This document shows, one piece after another, positions 1 through 6,547 of a DNA stretch of 12,830 bases. Source of the stretch: DAIRDK01 sp035403225. GTDB lineage: Bacteria; Bacteroidota; Bacteroidia; Bacteroidales; FEN-979. The stretch's first letter is position 1; each line of letters starts with the position of its first letter. Where the stretch lies: the NCBI GenBank assembly GCA_035403225.1, contig DAONET010000046.1:1-12830 (forward strand), read 5' to 3'. The position numbers and the translations under genes were made by a program. Below the pieces are notes generated by a model, which saw nothing but the letters and a program-made list of their open reading frames with translations, had not been told where the DNA came from and made no database searches.

Positions 1-109
1 CCAGCCGCCCATCGGGCTGGATGTTTCCGCCTGGAACACCGGCATGTACCTCGTCAGGTTGGTTTATAACGGGCAAACGGCTGATAGTAAAAAGGTGGTG
101 AAGAAGTAA
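1..109 (+). CDS. C-terminal end of a secreted protein with a T9SS type A sorting domain (partial)
   Basis: Only the last 35 codons are present; the reading frame is open from base 2 and stops with TAA at 107-109. The tail reads LDVSAWNTGMYLVRL, then YNGQ, then a lysine-rich end (KKVVKK). This is the usual pattern of the type A C-terminal sorting domain: LDVS, then G-x-Y-x-V-R, a short beta hairpin and a basic terminus. Such tails direct Sec-exported cargo through the type IX secretion system across the outer membrane and are then removed. The passenger domain lies outside the window, so the enzyme or adhesin type cannot be told. A PorT homologue is encoded about 5 kb downstream, which fits a T9SS-bearing organism. 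The next gene is convergent, with a 64-bp gap in which I see no convincing terminator. Confidence 0.85.
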   Translation, partial: QPPIGLDVSAWNTGMYLVRLVYNGQTADSKKVVKK

Positions 110-173
110 CGGGCGGCGAGGAGTGACGCGTTCAGCGTGAGGTGCGTGAGGGATTTTTGATCATGCCTTCCTT

Positions 174-1505
174 TTATCCCACGTACCGTACGAATCCATC
201 CAGGTGTTCTTTGATTTTCCCGGCAAGGTAGTAGGGGAGACTGAGGAGGTAAAATGTTTTCCCGTTAAGGGTAGTAGAGGTTTTCACGTTCAGTCTTTCA
301 CCGCACAGACGGACTGCGAAGGGATGGGGAGCGGCATCGAGGAAGCTGTGGAGGGAACGGAGTCGTCCGGGTTCGCCGGAGCGGGTAACAACGGGGATGG
401 ATAGGTCGTGGTAGGAAATCACGAAATCGACTTCGGCCTTTGATTGCATCTTCTCACGGATCCAGAATTCCGGGGTGTGGGCATGTATCTCTCCGGCCAT
501 GATCTCCTGCCCTGCGACATGGCGTAGAATTTGTCCGCCCACGAATTTTGTCAGGTCGCCGGCTTCGGTGACGGGATGACGGATTCCCGAGAGATAAACC
601 ACCATACCGGTGTCGGCGAACTGAAGCCGGGGTGATCGGCCGGTATCAGGGGGAGCATCCGGGGTGGTGGCGGTAGTAGGGAAGATCAGGTGGAGGAACA
701 TCATTTCTTCGAGAGAACGGAAAGCCCTGGCGCCTTCCCGGCTTCCAACGGGATGGTTGGCGAAATGGCGGAACCGGATGCGGGCCGCGGCGAAGGAGAA
801 AGCATCTGACAACAGCGCAGAAGCCAGTAACGCGCTTTTCTTGCCCCGGATATGTTGACTCAGTTGTGTATTCCACTCAGACAGGATCGCATCGAAAACT
901 TTGTCGACCCTGTTCATGTTCCGTTCGGAGACCCAGGCGGAAACAGCCTCGGGCATGCCGCCGACAATCACGTAGCGGTGAAAGAGCGAAAGCAACTTCG
1001 CATGGGCGTAGTCGGGACAGGGAACCTCGAGGTAGGAGGCCAGCGCCTCGGTCTCACCGGTAGCGGCCAGGAAGCCGGCGAAGGAGAGGGGACGGAGCCG
1101 TAACGTGTCAGGGGTGGCGGGAACGACATCGGGAGCGATACTCCCTGCTCCTAACAGGAACAGGTTGGCCGGACGTTGTGGCAACGACAGCAGTTCCTGC
1201 CAGATCTCCGGCGCCCGGTGAACATTTTCGATCAGCAACAGCGTGCGACCGGCAAAAGGGTCGCGGTTCCGATACCGAAGAAGGGAGGAGAAGTGCAAAC
1301 CATCTTTCCGGAATTGATCAAACGCTTGCCTGTCGGGAGTTTCCGACAGGTCGTACACCGCGTTTTGTGCAAACCTCTTTGCAAACTGCCCGGCCAGCGT
1401 GGATTTCCCGCATCCTTTTACACCGGTAATGAGCACCGGATCAAATTTGTTCTCCGAAAGTCTTGAATTCAGGTAACTAAGAAGACTCCTTTCAAATATC
1501 TGCAT
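174..1505 (-). CDS. AAA ATPase with C-terminal DUF4143 domain, active-site motifs degenerate
   Basis: The 443-residue protein has the two-part layout of the large AAA_14/DUF4143 family of prokaryotic P-loop proteins, whose cellular role is mostly unknown. Residues about 1-145 form the ATPase. An intact Walker A is seen (G28-VKGCGKS-T36), and the family motif LRPLSFAGFL is near 136-145. Where family members usually have Asp-Glu in Walker B, this protein has Glu93-Asn94 (LLLIENVHRAPE). Residues about 170-443 match DUF4143: VGGMPEAV (181-188), FADTGMVVYLSG (296-307), FWIREK (347-352) and EVDFV (358-362). The PD-(D/E)XK-like motif that normally follows (PVEVKSG-like) reads PVVTRSG (371-377), so the acidic residue and the lysine are replaced. 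The start is ATG at 1505, with a possible promoter 44 nt upstream. It is a single gene between convergent and divergent neighbours and could be a horizontally acquired accessory gene. The family call is firm; the function is unknown. Confidence 0.85.
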   Translation of the reverse strand: MQIFERSLLSYLNSRLSENKFDPVLITGVKGCGKSTLAGQFAKRFAQNAVYDLSETPDRQAFDQFRKDGLHFSSLLRYRNRDPFAGRTLLLIENVHRAPEIWQELLSLPQRPANLFLLGAGSIAPDVVPATPDTLRLRPLSFAGFLAATGETEALASYLEVPCPDYAHAKLLSLFHRYVIVGGMPEAVSAWVSERNMNRVDKVFDAILSEWNTQLSQHIRGKKSALLASALLSDAFSFAAARIRFRHFANHPVGSREGARAFRSLEEMMFLHLIFPTTATTPDAPPDTGRSPRLQFADTGMVVYLSGIRHPVTEAGDLTKFVGGQILRHVAGQEIMAGEIHAHTPEFWIREKMQSKAEVDFVISYHDLSIPVVTRSGEPGRLRSLHSFLDAAPHPFAVRLCGERLNVKTSTTLNGKTFYLLSLPYYLAGKIKEHLDGFVRYVG

Positions 1506-1548
1506 TCATTTTTTGGATAAAAATGTAACAAAATAACGGATAAAAAGA

Positions 1549-1556
1549 CAAATATA
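1549..1556 (-). promoter_or_regulatory. Possible Bacteroidota -7 promoter element for the AAA/DUF4143 gene
   Basis: Read on the minus strand, TATATTTG matches the Bacteroidota -7 consensus TAnnTTTG. It ends 43 bases before the ATG at 1505. I do not see a TTTG -33 box at the expected distance, and the gap is very AT-rich, so a chance match is possible. Confidence 0.4.
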
Positions 1557-1607
1557 GTTATAAAAATTGATCAAGGAGATTATTTTTCATTTTTAATAAA
1601 AAGAATA

Positions 1608-1639
1608 TTTGCCGGAGTGAATGGAAGTGAGTAATTTTG
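1608..1639 (+). promoter_or_regulatory. Bacteroidota-type promoter of the rplM operon
   Basis: TTTG at 1608-1611 and TAATTTTG at 1632-1639 are separated by exactly 20 bases. This reproduces the Bacteroidota primary sigma factor consensus (TTTG, 19-21 nt, TAnnTTTG). Transcription would be expected to start a few bases after 1640, giving a leader of about 20 nt before the rplM ATG at 1667. The position just ahead of a ribosomal protein operon, in an AT-rich divergent gap, supports function. Such a short leader leaves little room for a structured ribosomal-protein autoregulatory element. Confidence 0.75.
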
Positions 1640-1666
1640 CCGTCCTTAAAATCAGAAAATAAGTCC

Positions 1667-2122
1667 ATGAACACGTTAAGTTACAGAACCGAAAGCGCCA
1701 ACGAGTCCACCGTGAACAAGGAGTGGGTACTTGTTGATGCCGAGAACGAAGTGTTGGGACGCCTTGCAACAAAGGTGGCCCGCCTGCTCAGGGGCAAGTT
1801 GAAGACCAACTACACCCCCCATTTTGATTGCGGTGATAATGTGATCGTCATCAATGCCGAGAAAGTGATATTAACCGGCAAGAAGCTGGAAGACAAGGAA
1901 TATGTTCGTCACACGGGATATCCCGGCGGGCAGCGTATTTCCACGCCGCGTCAGCTTTTAGCCAAGAAGCCGGCAGCGATCGTTGAGAAAGCCATCAAAG
2001 GCATGCTTCCGAAGAACCGTCTCGGAGCTCAATTGTTCCGCAATCTGTATGTATATGCAGGACCGGATCATCCCCATCAGGCACAGCAACCCAAAGAAAT
2101 CAAATTAAATACGATAAAGTAA
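1667..2122 (+). CDS. rplM: 50S ribosomal protein L13
   Basis: L13 is an early-assembly protein of the large subunit that binds 23S rRNA. The 151-residue product has the family landmarks: WVLVDAENEVLGRLATKVA near the N-terminus, the HFDCGDNVIVINAEKV segment, TGYPGGQR, and GMLPKNRLG followed by LYVYAGPDHPHQAQQP. The length equals that of typical Bacteroidota L13, which likewise begins with a TLSYKT-like leader. I chose ATG 1667. The in-frame TTG at 1637 would add ten residues without family counterpart, and it lies inside the predicted -7 promoter box, so it would probably not be transcribed. No Shine-Dalgarno sequence is visible; the upstream sequence is A-rich. It is the first gene of rplM-rpsI-rpsB-tsf, with rpsI starting one base after its stop. 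Confidence 0.96.
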   Translation: MNTLSYRTESANESTVNKEWVLVDAENEVLGRLATKVARLLRGKLKTNYTPHFDCGDNVIVINAEKVILTGKKLEDKEYVRHTGYPGGQRISTPRQLLAKKPAAIVEKAIKGMLPKNRLGAQLFRNLYVYAGPDHPHQAQQPKEIKLNTIK

Positions 2123-2123
2123 T

Positions 2124-2510
2124 ATGGAAATCATCAATACCATTGGCCGCAGGAAAACTGCCATTGCCAGGATCTATCTCCAGGAAGGCCAGGGAAACAT
2201 CGTGGTGAACAACCGCGAGTTCAAGGATTATTTTCCGACCTCTATTCTCCAGTTCAAAGCAACCGAACCTTTTGAAGTGACCAATAATCAAGGCAAATAC
2301 GACGTGAAAGTTTTGCTTGACGGCGGCGGTGTCAGAGGGCAGGCTGAAGCGCTGGCTCTCGCCATTTCCCGTGCCTTATGTAAAGTCAACGAAGAGTATC
2401 GCCCGGCCCTGAAGGCCAAGGGACTTCTCATGCGTGACCCGAGAATGGTGGAACGTAAAAAATTCGGACAGAAGAAAGCCCGCAAAAGATTCCAGTTCAG
2501 TAAACGTTAA
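2124..2510 (+). CDS. rpsI: 30S ribosomal protein S9
   Basis: S9 sits in the head of the small subunit, and its C-terminal arginine reaches the P-site tRNA. The 128-residue protein shows IGRRKTAIARIYL at 7-19, the GGGVRGQAEALALAISRAL segment in the middle, and the DPRMVERKKFGQKKARKRFQFSKR type of ending, with the conserved final Lys-Arg. The length is normal for the family. The ATG is separated from the rplM stop by a single base, so the two are almost certainly co-transcribed and translationally linked. The rplM-rpsI pairing is conserved across bacteria. Confidence 0.97.
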   Translation: MEIINTIGRRKTAIARIYLQEGQGNIVVNNREFKDYFPTSILQFKATEPFEVTNNQGKYDVKVLLDGGGVRGQAEALALAISRALCKVNEEYRPALKAKGLLMRDPRMVERKKFGQKKARKRFQFSKR

Positions 2511-2537
2511 TATTTTTCGATTATTCAACCAAAGTAT

Positions 2538-3470
2538 ATGTCAAGAACTTCTTTTGAAGCATTATTGGATGCAGGCGTTCATTTCGGTCACCTGAGACGC
2601 AAATGGAACCCTGCTATGGCTCCCTACATCTTCATGGAACGCAACGGGATCCATATCATCGACCTCTATAAGACCATGGCGAAAATGGAAGAAGCTGCCG
2701 ACGCCATGAAACAGATTGCCCGCAGCGGAAAGAAGATTCTCTTTGTAGCTACGAAAAAGCAGGCTAAAGAGATTGTCGCCGAACAGGTAAAACAAATCAA
2801 CATGCCATACGTGACAGAACGCTGGCCCGGCGGTATGTTGACGAACTTCGCTACCATCCGGAAAGCGGTCCGTAAAATGGTTTCCATCGACAAACACATG
2901 AGCAGTCCTGCTTTCAGCAACATGTCGAAGAAAGAACGGCTCAACCTGACCCGTGAACGTGCCAAGCTGGAGAAGAACCTCGGTTCCATCGCCGACCTGA
3001 GCCGTCTGCCGGCCGCTATCTTCATCGTCGATATCCTGAAAGAACACATCGCCCTGGCCGAAGCCCGGAAACTGAATATCCCCACTTTCGCCATCGTCGA
3101 TACCAACTCCGACCCCCGCCTCGTCGATTTCCCCATCCCCGCTAACGATGATGCTTCGAAATCAATCCGTCTCATCACCGAAGTCGTGGTCAAGGCTATC
3201 GAAGAAGGTCTCATGGAACGGAAACTCGATCGCGATAAACGCGCCGAAGAAGAACAGGAAAACGCCGATGACCTCGAAATGAGAGGAGATATGGACGAAG
3301 GAGACGAAATCGCTGATGAAGCAGGTGATGAAGATGTGACGGTTACTCAGAAAGATTTTGTCGACAACAAACTGGGTAAAAGCAGGGTCCCTGGTACCAG
3401 CAGTGAAGGCGATAAAGCCAAGACACTCAGAAAACGTATCAGCAAACCTGCCGGGAAACCCCGTAAATAG
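2538..3470 (+). CDS. rpsB: 30S ribosomal protein S2 with long charged C-terminal extension
   Basis: S2 binds late to the small subunit, near S1 and the platform. The core (about residues 1-225) is canonical: LLDAGVHFGHLRRKWNPAM at 9-27, YIFMERNGIHIIDLYKT at 30-46, ATKKQA at 71-76, RWPGGMLTNF at 95-104, and NIPTFAIVDTNSDP at 180-193. Residues about 226-310 form an extension beyond the usual core. Its first part is very acidic (repeated Asp and Glu to about 266); the end is basic (TLRKRISKPAGKPRK). Extended S2 proteins are known in Bacteroidota, but 310 residues is long. It starts 27 bases after rpsI at an ATG preceded by an A-rich sequence rather than a Shine-Dalgarno. tsf follows after 62 bases, the common rpsB-tsf order. 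Confidence 0.96.
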   Translation: MSRTSFEALLDAGVHFGHLRRKWNPAMAPYIFMERNGIHIIDLYKTMAKMEEAADAMKQIARSGKKILFVATKKQAKEIVAEQVKQINMPYVTERWPGGMLTNFATIRKAVRKMVSIDKHMSSPAFSNMSKKERLNLTRERAKLEKNLGSIADLSRLPAAIFIVDILKEHIALAEARKLNIPTFAIVDTNSDPRLVDFPIPANDDASKSIRLITEVVVKAIEEGLMERKLDRDKRAEEEQENADDLEMRGDMDEGDEIADEAGDEDVTVTQKDFVDNKLGKSRVPGTSSEGDKAKTLRKRISKPAGKPRK

Positions 3471-3532
3471 TGTTCCCTGCCCTTACAATCATTCTATTGA
3501 AGAGGTTTGAAATTATTTAAAGAGAAAAACTT

Positions 3533-4369
3533 ATGGCTAATATAACTGCAGCTGATGTTAACAAGCTGAGACAAATGACCGGTACCGGTATGATGGATTG
3601 TAAAAAAGCGCTTCAGGAAGCTGAAGGCGATTTTGAAAAAGCCATCGATATCCTCCGGAAAAAAGGACAGAAAGTGGCCGCTAAACGCGCCGACCGCGAT
3701 GCCAACCAGGGATATGTCGTTTCGGGCACTACCGACGACAGAACATATGCCGCCGTGGTGATGGTGAATTGCGAAACCGATTTCGTCGGGAAAAACGAAG
3801 AGTTCATTCAGTTCGCTAATGACGTCCTGAACGCTGGCGTTGCTGCCCGCGTAAAAGACGTAGCCGGCCTGATGCCTCTCCGTATCGGTAATGTCACTAT
3901 CGAAGAAAAAATGAACGAAATGCTCGGTAAAACAGGTGAGAAAATTCAGATCGCCCACTACGAAGTGATCGAAGCTCCCGTTACTTTCGCATACAACCAT
4001 CATGGAAACCGCTTGGCTACCGTTCTCGGTTTGAATAAAACCGGCGTGAAGGGTCTTGAAGAAACCGGCCATGAAATCGCTATGCAGGTGGCTGCCATGG
4101 CCCCGGTCGCTGTCGATGTGAAGGATGTTGATCCGAAAACAATCGAACGTGAAATAGAAATCGGTAAAGAACAGGCTCTCCAGGAAGGAAAACCTGCCGA
4201 TATGCTCGAAAAAATCGCGATGGGTAAACTGAACCGTTTCTACAAGGAAAATACCCTGCTCAACCAGGATTTCATCCGCGATAATAAGAAAACGGTGAAA
4301 CAGTACCTGTCAGAGACCGACAAAGAACTTACCGTGACCGGTTTCAAAAGGTTAATGCTTGGAGCATAA
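3533..4369 (+). CDS. tsf: Elongation factor Ts
   Basis: EF-Ts is the guanine nucleotide exchange factor that recycles EF-Tu. The 278-residue protein starts with the N-terminal UBA-like TS-N domain (ADVNKLRQMTGTGMMDCKKA, residues 7-26), followed by the GDFEKAIDILRKKG helix. The nucleotide-exchange core carries the expected VMVNCETDFVGKNEEF segment (residues 81-96). The C-terminal part has GKLNRFYKENTLLNQDF, which fits the dimerisation region. The length is normal for Bacteroidota. It is the last gene of the rplM operon; a strong intrinsic terminator lies directly behind it. The ATG is preceded by an A-rich stretch. Confidence 0.97.
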   Translation: MANITAADVNKLRQMTGTGMMDCKKALQEAEGDFEKAIDILRKKGQKVAAKRADRDANQGYVVSGTTDDRTYAAVVMVNCETDFVGKNEEFIQFANDVLNAGVAARVKDVAGLMPLRIGNVTIEEKMNEMLGKTGEKIQIAHYEVIEAPVTFAYNHHGNRLATVLGLNKTGVKGLEETGHEIAMQVAAMAPVAVDVKDVDPKTIEREIEIGKEQALQEGKPADMLEKIAMGKLNRFYKENTLLNQDFIRDNKKTVKQYLSETDKELTVTGFKRLMLGA

Positions 4370-4384
4370 TATCCTCCGGCGATG

Positions 4385-4415
4385 AAAAAAGTCCGTGTAA
4401 ACGGACTTTTTTTTT
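4385..4415 (+). terminator. Intrinsic terminator of the rplM-rpsI-rpsB-tsf operon
   Basis: The stem GTCCGT (4391-4396) pairs with ACGGAC (4401-4406) around a GTAA loop. It is extended by six A:T pairs from the flanking A run (4385-4390) and T run (4407-4412). A tract of nine T residues (4407-4415) completes a typical Rho-independent terminator, 15 bases after the tsf stop. The A run on the left could also let it act for transcripts from the opposite strand. Confidence 0.9.
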
Positions 4416-4430
4416 ATTTTCACATTCACC

Positions 4431-5168
4431 TTGTTCAAAACAACCACACCCGGAAAGATGTCCCCTCAAACGCATAAGATCCGCGAGATGTTCAATGACA
4501 TCTCCGGCCGGTATGACTTCCTGAACCATTTCCTTTCATTCGGGATTGACCGCTGCTGGCGCAAAAGAGTGGTGAGAGAGATCCGGCATCGTTTCCCCGG
4601 GACAGAAGGGAAGCTGATGATTCTCGATATGGCTACCGGCACCGGCGACCTGGCTATCGCCATGGCTTCCCTGAACCCGTTCAGGATCGAAGGAGTGGAT
4701 GTCTCGCCTGACATGATGGCCATCGGGAAAACCAAGGTGGCCGAACGAAACCTTCAGCATATGATCGTATTCACCGAAGCTGCTGCGGAGAAAATCCCTT
4801 TCCCCGATGACTCCTTCGATGCAGTGACCGTCGCGTTCGGGGTCAGAAACTTTGAGAACAGGGAACAAGGGTTGTCGGAGATGCGACGGGTCATGAAACC
4901 CGGCGGACTGATGCTGGTGCTGGAGTTCTCACACCCGCGGGTTTTCCCGTTCAAACAACTGTTCCGGCTCTATTCCCGCTTCGTGATCCCTGCGGTAGGC
5001 ATGATGGTCTCCGGGAGCCGGCTGGCGTATACCTACCTGCCTGAATCGGCCGCGGCTTTCCCATCCGGGCGCGACTTCCTGAAGATCATGGAAGACTGCC
5101 GGCTGAAAAATGTACGCCAAATCCCGCTGACACTGGGTATCGCATCGGTTTATTCCGGAGAAAAATAG
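4431..5168 (+). CDS. ubiE: Demethylmenaquinone methyltransferase (UbiE/MenG family)
   Basis: This SAM-dependent enzyme adds the final C-methyl group in menaquinone synthesis, the quinone used by Bacteroidota. The protein carries the family signature YDFLNHFLSFGIDRCWRK (28-45), SAM-binding motif I LDMATGTGDLA (65-75), the acidic loop GVDVSPDMM (88-96), KIPFPDDSFDAVTVAFGVRN (121-140) and MRRVMKPGGLMLVLEFSHP (151-169). The start is uncertain. A TTG at 4431 gives 245 residues, with a leader (FKTTTPGK) resembling the K-x-x-x-P region of other Bacteroidota homologues. An ATG at 4458, preceded by GGAAAG, would give 236 residues. Both keep the whole catalytic domain. The gene lies just after the tsf terminator, so it needs its own promoter; I see only weak candidates. 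porT follows after 71 bases, a pairing seen in other Bacteroidota. Confidence 0.93.
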   Translation: MFKTTTPGKMSPQTHKIREMFNDISGRYDFLNHFLSFGIDRCWRKRVVREIRHRFPGTEGKLMILDMATGTGDLAIAMASLNPFRIEGVDVSPDMMAIGKTKVAERNLQHMIVFTEAAAEKIPFPDDSFDAVTVAFGVRNFENREQGLSEMRRVMKPGGLMLVLEFSHPRVFPFKQLFRLYSRFVIPAVGMMVSGSRLAYTYLPESAAAFPSGRDFLKIMEDCRLKNVRQIPLTLGIASVYSGEK

Positions 5169-5239
5169 CTTCCGGCAAAACCCTTCCAAAATATTTCACG
5201 TATAAGAACGTTTAATCCTTTTATTGATTCTGCTGCCGA

Positions 5240-6019
5240 TTGAAACGGATATTCTTCATAAGTGTACTCTTTTGTGTGTGTGTCGTTTTCCCGGGCATTG
5301 GTATGGGACAGGGCAGGCGTGTTCCCAATATGCCATCCTACGACCATGAAAAGTTTCACTTCGGATTCGTGCTGGGTGTCAACCAGACTTTAATGTCCTT
5401 GCGACCGGTCGACAACATCAGCAGCATCATGTGGGATACGACTTTTCTGCCGGATATCCTTCCGATGCCCGACTCGGCGAGAATCCTGAACATGGAATTT
5501 TCACCGACCCCCGGATTTGTGATCTCCATCGTGAGCGATATGCGCGTGGGGAAGCACTTTAACATTCGCTTCGTCCCCTCCCTGGCTTTCGGCGACCGGG
5601 ATATCAACTACGACATCGAGACCTATCGCGATAACGACACAGCCGTGCTGGCCATCACGAAAAGAATCCCATCGACCTATATCAACTTCCCGCTGGAGTT
5701 AAAGTACACCGCAGTGAGAGACCATAATTTCCGCCCTTACCTGATGACAGGCGTGCAGTATTCACTTGACCTGGCATCGCAGGCCAAGAAACGGGAAAAA
5801 CGAAACCTGGGACAGAAGATCGTGAAATTCAGGCAAAATGATATTTACCTGCAGGCAGCCGTGGGCGCTGATTTTTATAACGAATGGTTCAAATTCGGGG
5901 TGGAAGTGAAAATGATGTACGGCATGAGGGATGTCCTGAAACGGGAGCATAACATTTATACCGATGGCATCGAATCGCTCCGTTCCAAAATCTTCCAGGT
6001 ATCATTCACCTTTGAATAG
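5240..6019 (+). CDS. porT: PorT-like type IX secretion protein, outer-membrane beta-barrel
   Basis: PorT (SprT in gliding Flavobacteriia) is an integral membrane protein needed for T9SS secretion. The 259-residue product has a signal peptide (positive MKR, hydrophobic core FFISVLFCVCVVFPGIGMG, cleavage likely near GQG at about 23-25). The rest alternates polar and hydrophobic residues as in an outer-membrane barrel: FHFGFVLGVNQ near the start, FVISIVSDMRVGKHFNIRFVPSLAFG, FNFPL-like INFPLELKY, YLMTGVQYSLDL, and a C-terminal strand ending in FTFE with terminal-type aromatic residues. The start is TTG 5240. An in-frame stop (TGA 5225-5227) lies just upstream with no ATG or GTG between, and the next in-frame ATG would remove the signal peptide. 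Adjacency to ubiE supports the PorT name. The family assignment is from recall of the pattern, not a search. Confidence 0.85.
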   Translation: MKRIFFISVLFCVCVVFPGIGMGQGRRVPNMPSYDHEKFHFGFVLGVNQTLMSLRPVDNISSIMWDTTFLPDILPMPDSARILNMEFSPTPGFVISIVSDMRVGKHFNIRFVPSLAFGDRDINYDIETYRDNDTAVLAITKRIPSTYINFPLELKYTAVRDHNFRPYLMTGVQYSLDLASQAKKREKRNLGQKIVKFRQNDIYLQAAVGADFYNEWFKFGVEVKMMYGMRDVLKREHNIYTDGIESLRSKIFQVSFTFE

Positions 6020-6038
6020 GCGAAATCACCGCCTTTTT
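6018..6038 (+). terminator. Short possible terminator after porT
   Basis: AGGCG (6018-6022) pairs with CGCCT (6030-6034) around a 7-base loop and is followed by a run of T residues to 6038. It overlaps the porT stop codon. The stem is only five base pairs, so termination may be partial. It is followed at once by a promoter-like element for coaD, which supports a transcription boundary here. Confidence 0.5.
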
Positions 6039-6040
6039 CC

Positions 6041-6048
6041 TATCTTTG
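6041..6048 (+). promoter_or_regulatory. Bacteroidota -7 promoter element before coaD
   Basis: TATCTTTG is an exact match to TAnnTTTG. A TTTG at 6011-6014 lies 26 bases upstream, longer than the normal 19-21, so no good -33 box is present. Transcription from this site would begin near 6053-6056 and leave a leader of only about 10 nt before the coaD ATG at 6065. It could drive coaD through pyrH as one unit. Confidence 0.6.
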
Positions 6049-6064
6049 TTTTGTCAAAATACCG

Positions 6065-6532
6065 ATGATGCAAAACATTGCTGTTTTTCCCGGATCTTTC
6101 GACCCCGTTACCCGCGGACATGAGTCAGTAGTGAGGCGCGCGTTGCCCTTATTTGACCAGATCATTGTCGCCATCGGCGAGAATGTGGATAAACAGGGGT
6201 ACTTCCCGATTGATCAACGGATGGAGTGGTTGCAGAAGACCTTCTGCGACGAACCGAAGATCGTGATCAGATCGTATTCGGGACTGACGGTAGATTTTTG
6301 CCGGAAGACCGATGCCAGATATATCTTACGCGGTTTGAGGACGGCAGCTGATTTCGAATTCGAAAGAGGGATCGGGCAGATGAACCGGAACATCGCACCG
6401 GAGATCGAAACCGTGTTCCTGCTTTGCGAACCGGAGTACTCTGCCTTGTGCTCCTCCATCGTCCGCGATATTCACCGGCACGGCGGAAATATTGATGCCT
6501 TCCTCCCGGCCGTACTCAAAAAGAAGAACTGA
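6065..6532 (+). CDS. coaD: Phosphopantetheine adenylyltransferase
   Basis: CoaD joins 4'-phosphopantetheine and ATP to make dephospho-CoA, the penultimate step of CoA synthesis. The 155-residue protein has the nucleotidyltransferase signature: VFPGSFDPVTRGH at 7-19, whose T-x-G-H motif binds ATP phosphates, then YILRGLRTAADFEFE at 86-100, and SSIVRDI at 130-136, the counterpart of the ISSTxxR motif. The length is typical. The start could be ATG 6065 or the adjacent ATG 6068. It begins a closely packed run: the next gene starts 15 bases after its stop. Confidence 0.95.
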   Translation: MMQNIAVFPGSFDPVTRGHESVVRRALPLFDQIIVAIGENVDKQGYFPIDQRMEWLQKTFCDEPKIVIRSYSGLTVDFCRKTDARYILRGLRTAADFEFERGIGQMNRNIAPEIETVFLLCEPEYSALCSSIVRDIHRHGGNIDAFLPAVLKKKN

Positions 6533-6547
6533 CAACCTGCGAACAAC

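Noticed and set aside
153..163. 11-base sequence (atttttgatca) repeated in inverted orientation at 11270-11280
   Set aside because: Short, AT-rich, 11 kb apart and in unrelated contexts; a chance match is the simplest explanation.
110..173. Possible terminator between the convergent T9SS cargo and AAA/DUF4143 genes
   Set aside because: Only a 4-bp stem (ACGC/GCGT at 126-138) with no T tract following it; not convincing.
1637..1666. Longer L13 starting at TTG 1637
   Set aside because: The ten extra residues have no family counterpart, and the codon overlaps the predicted -7 promoter box.
1506..1666. Structured ribosomal protein leader upstream of rplM
   Set aside because: The predicted transcript leader is only about 20 nt, and I see no clear stem in the AT-rich gap.
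2666..3214. 182-codon open frame opposite rpsB
   Set aside because: Mirror frame of the conserved S2 core; no plausible protein features.
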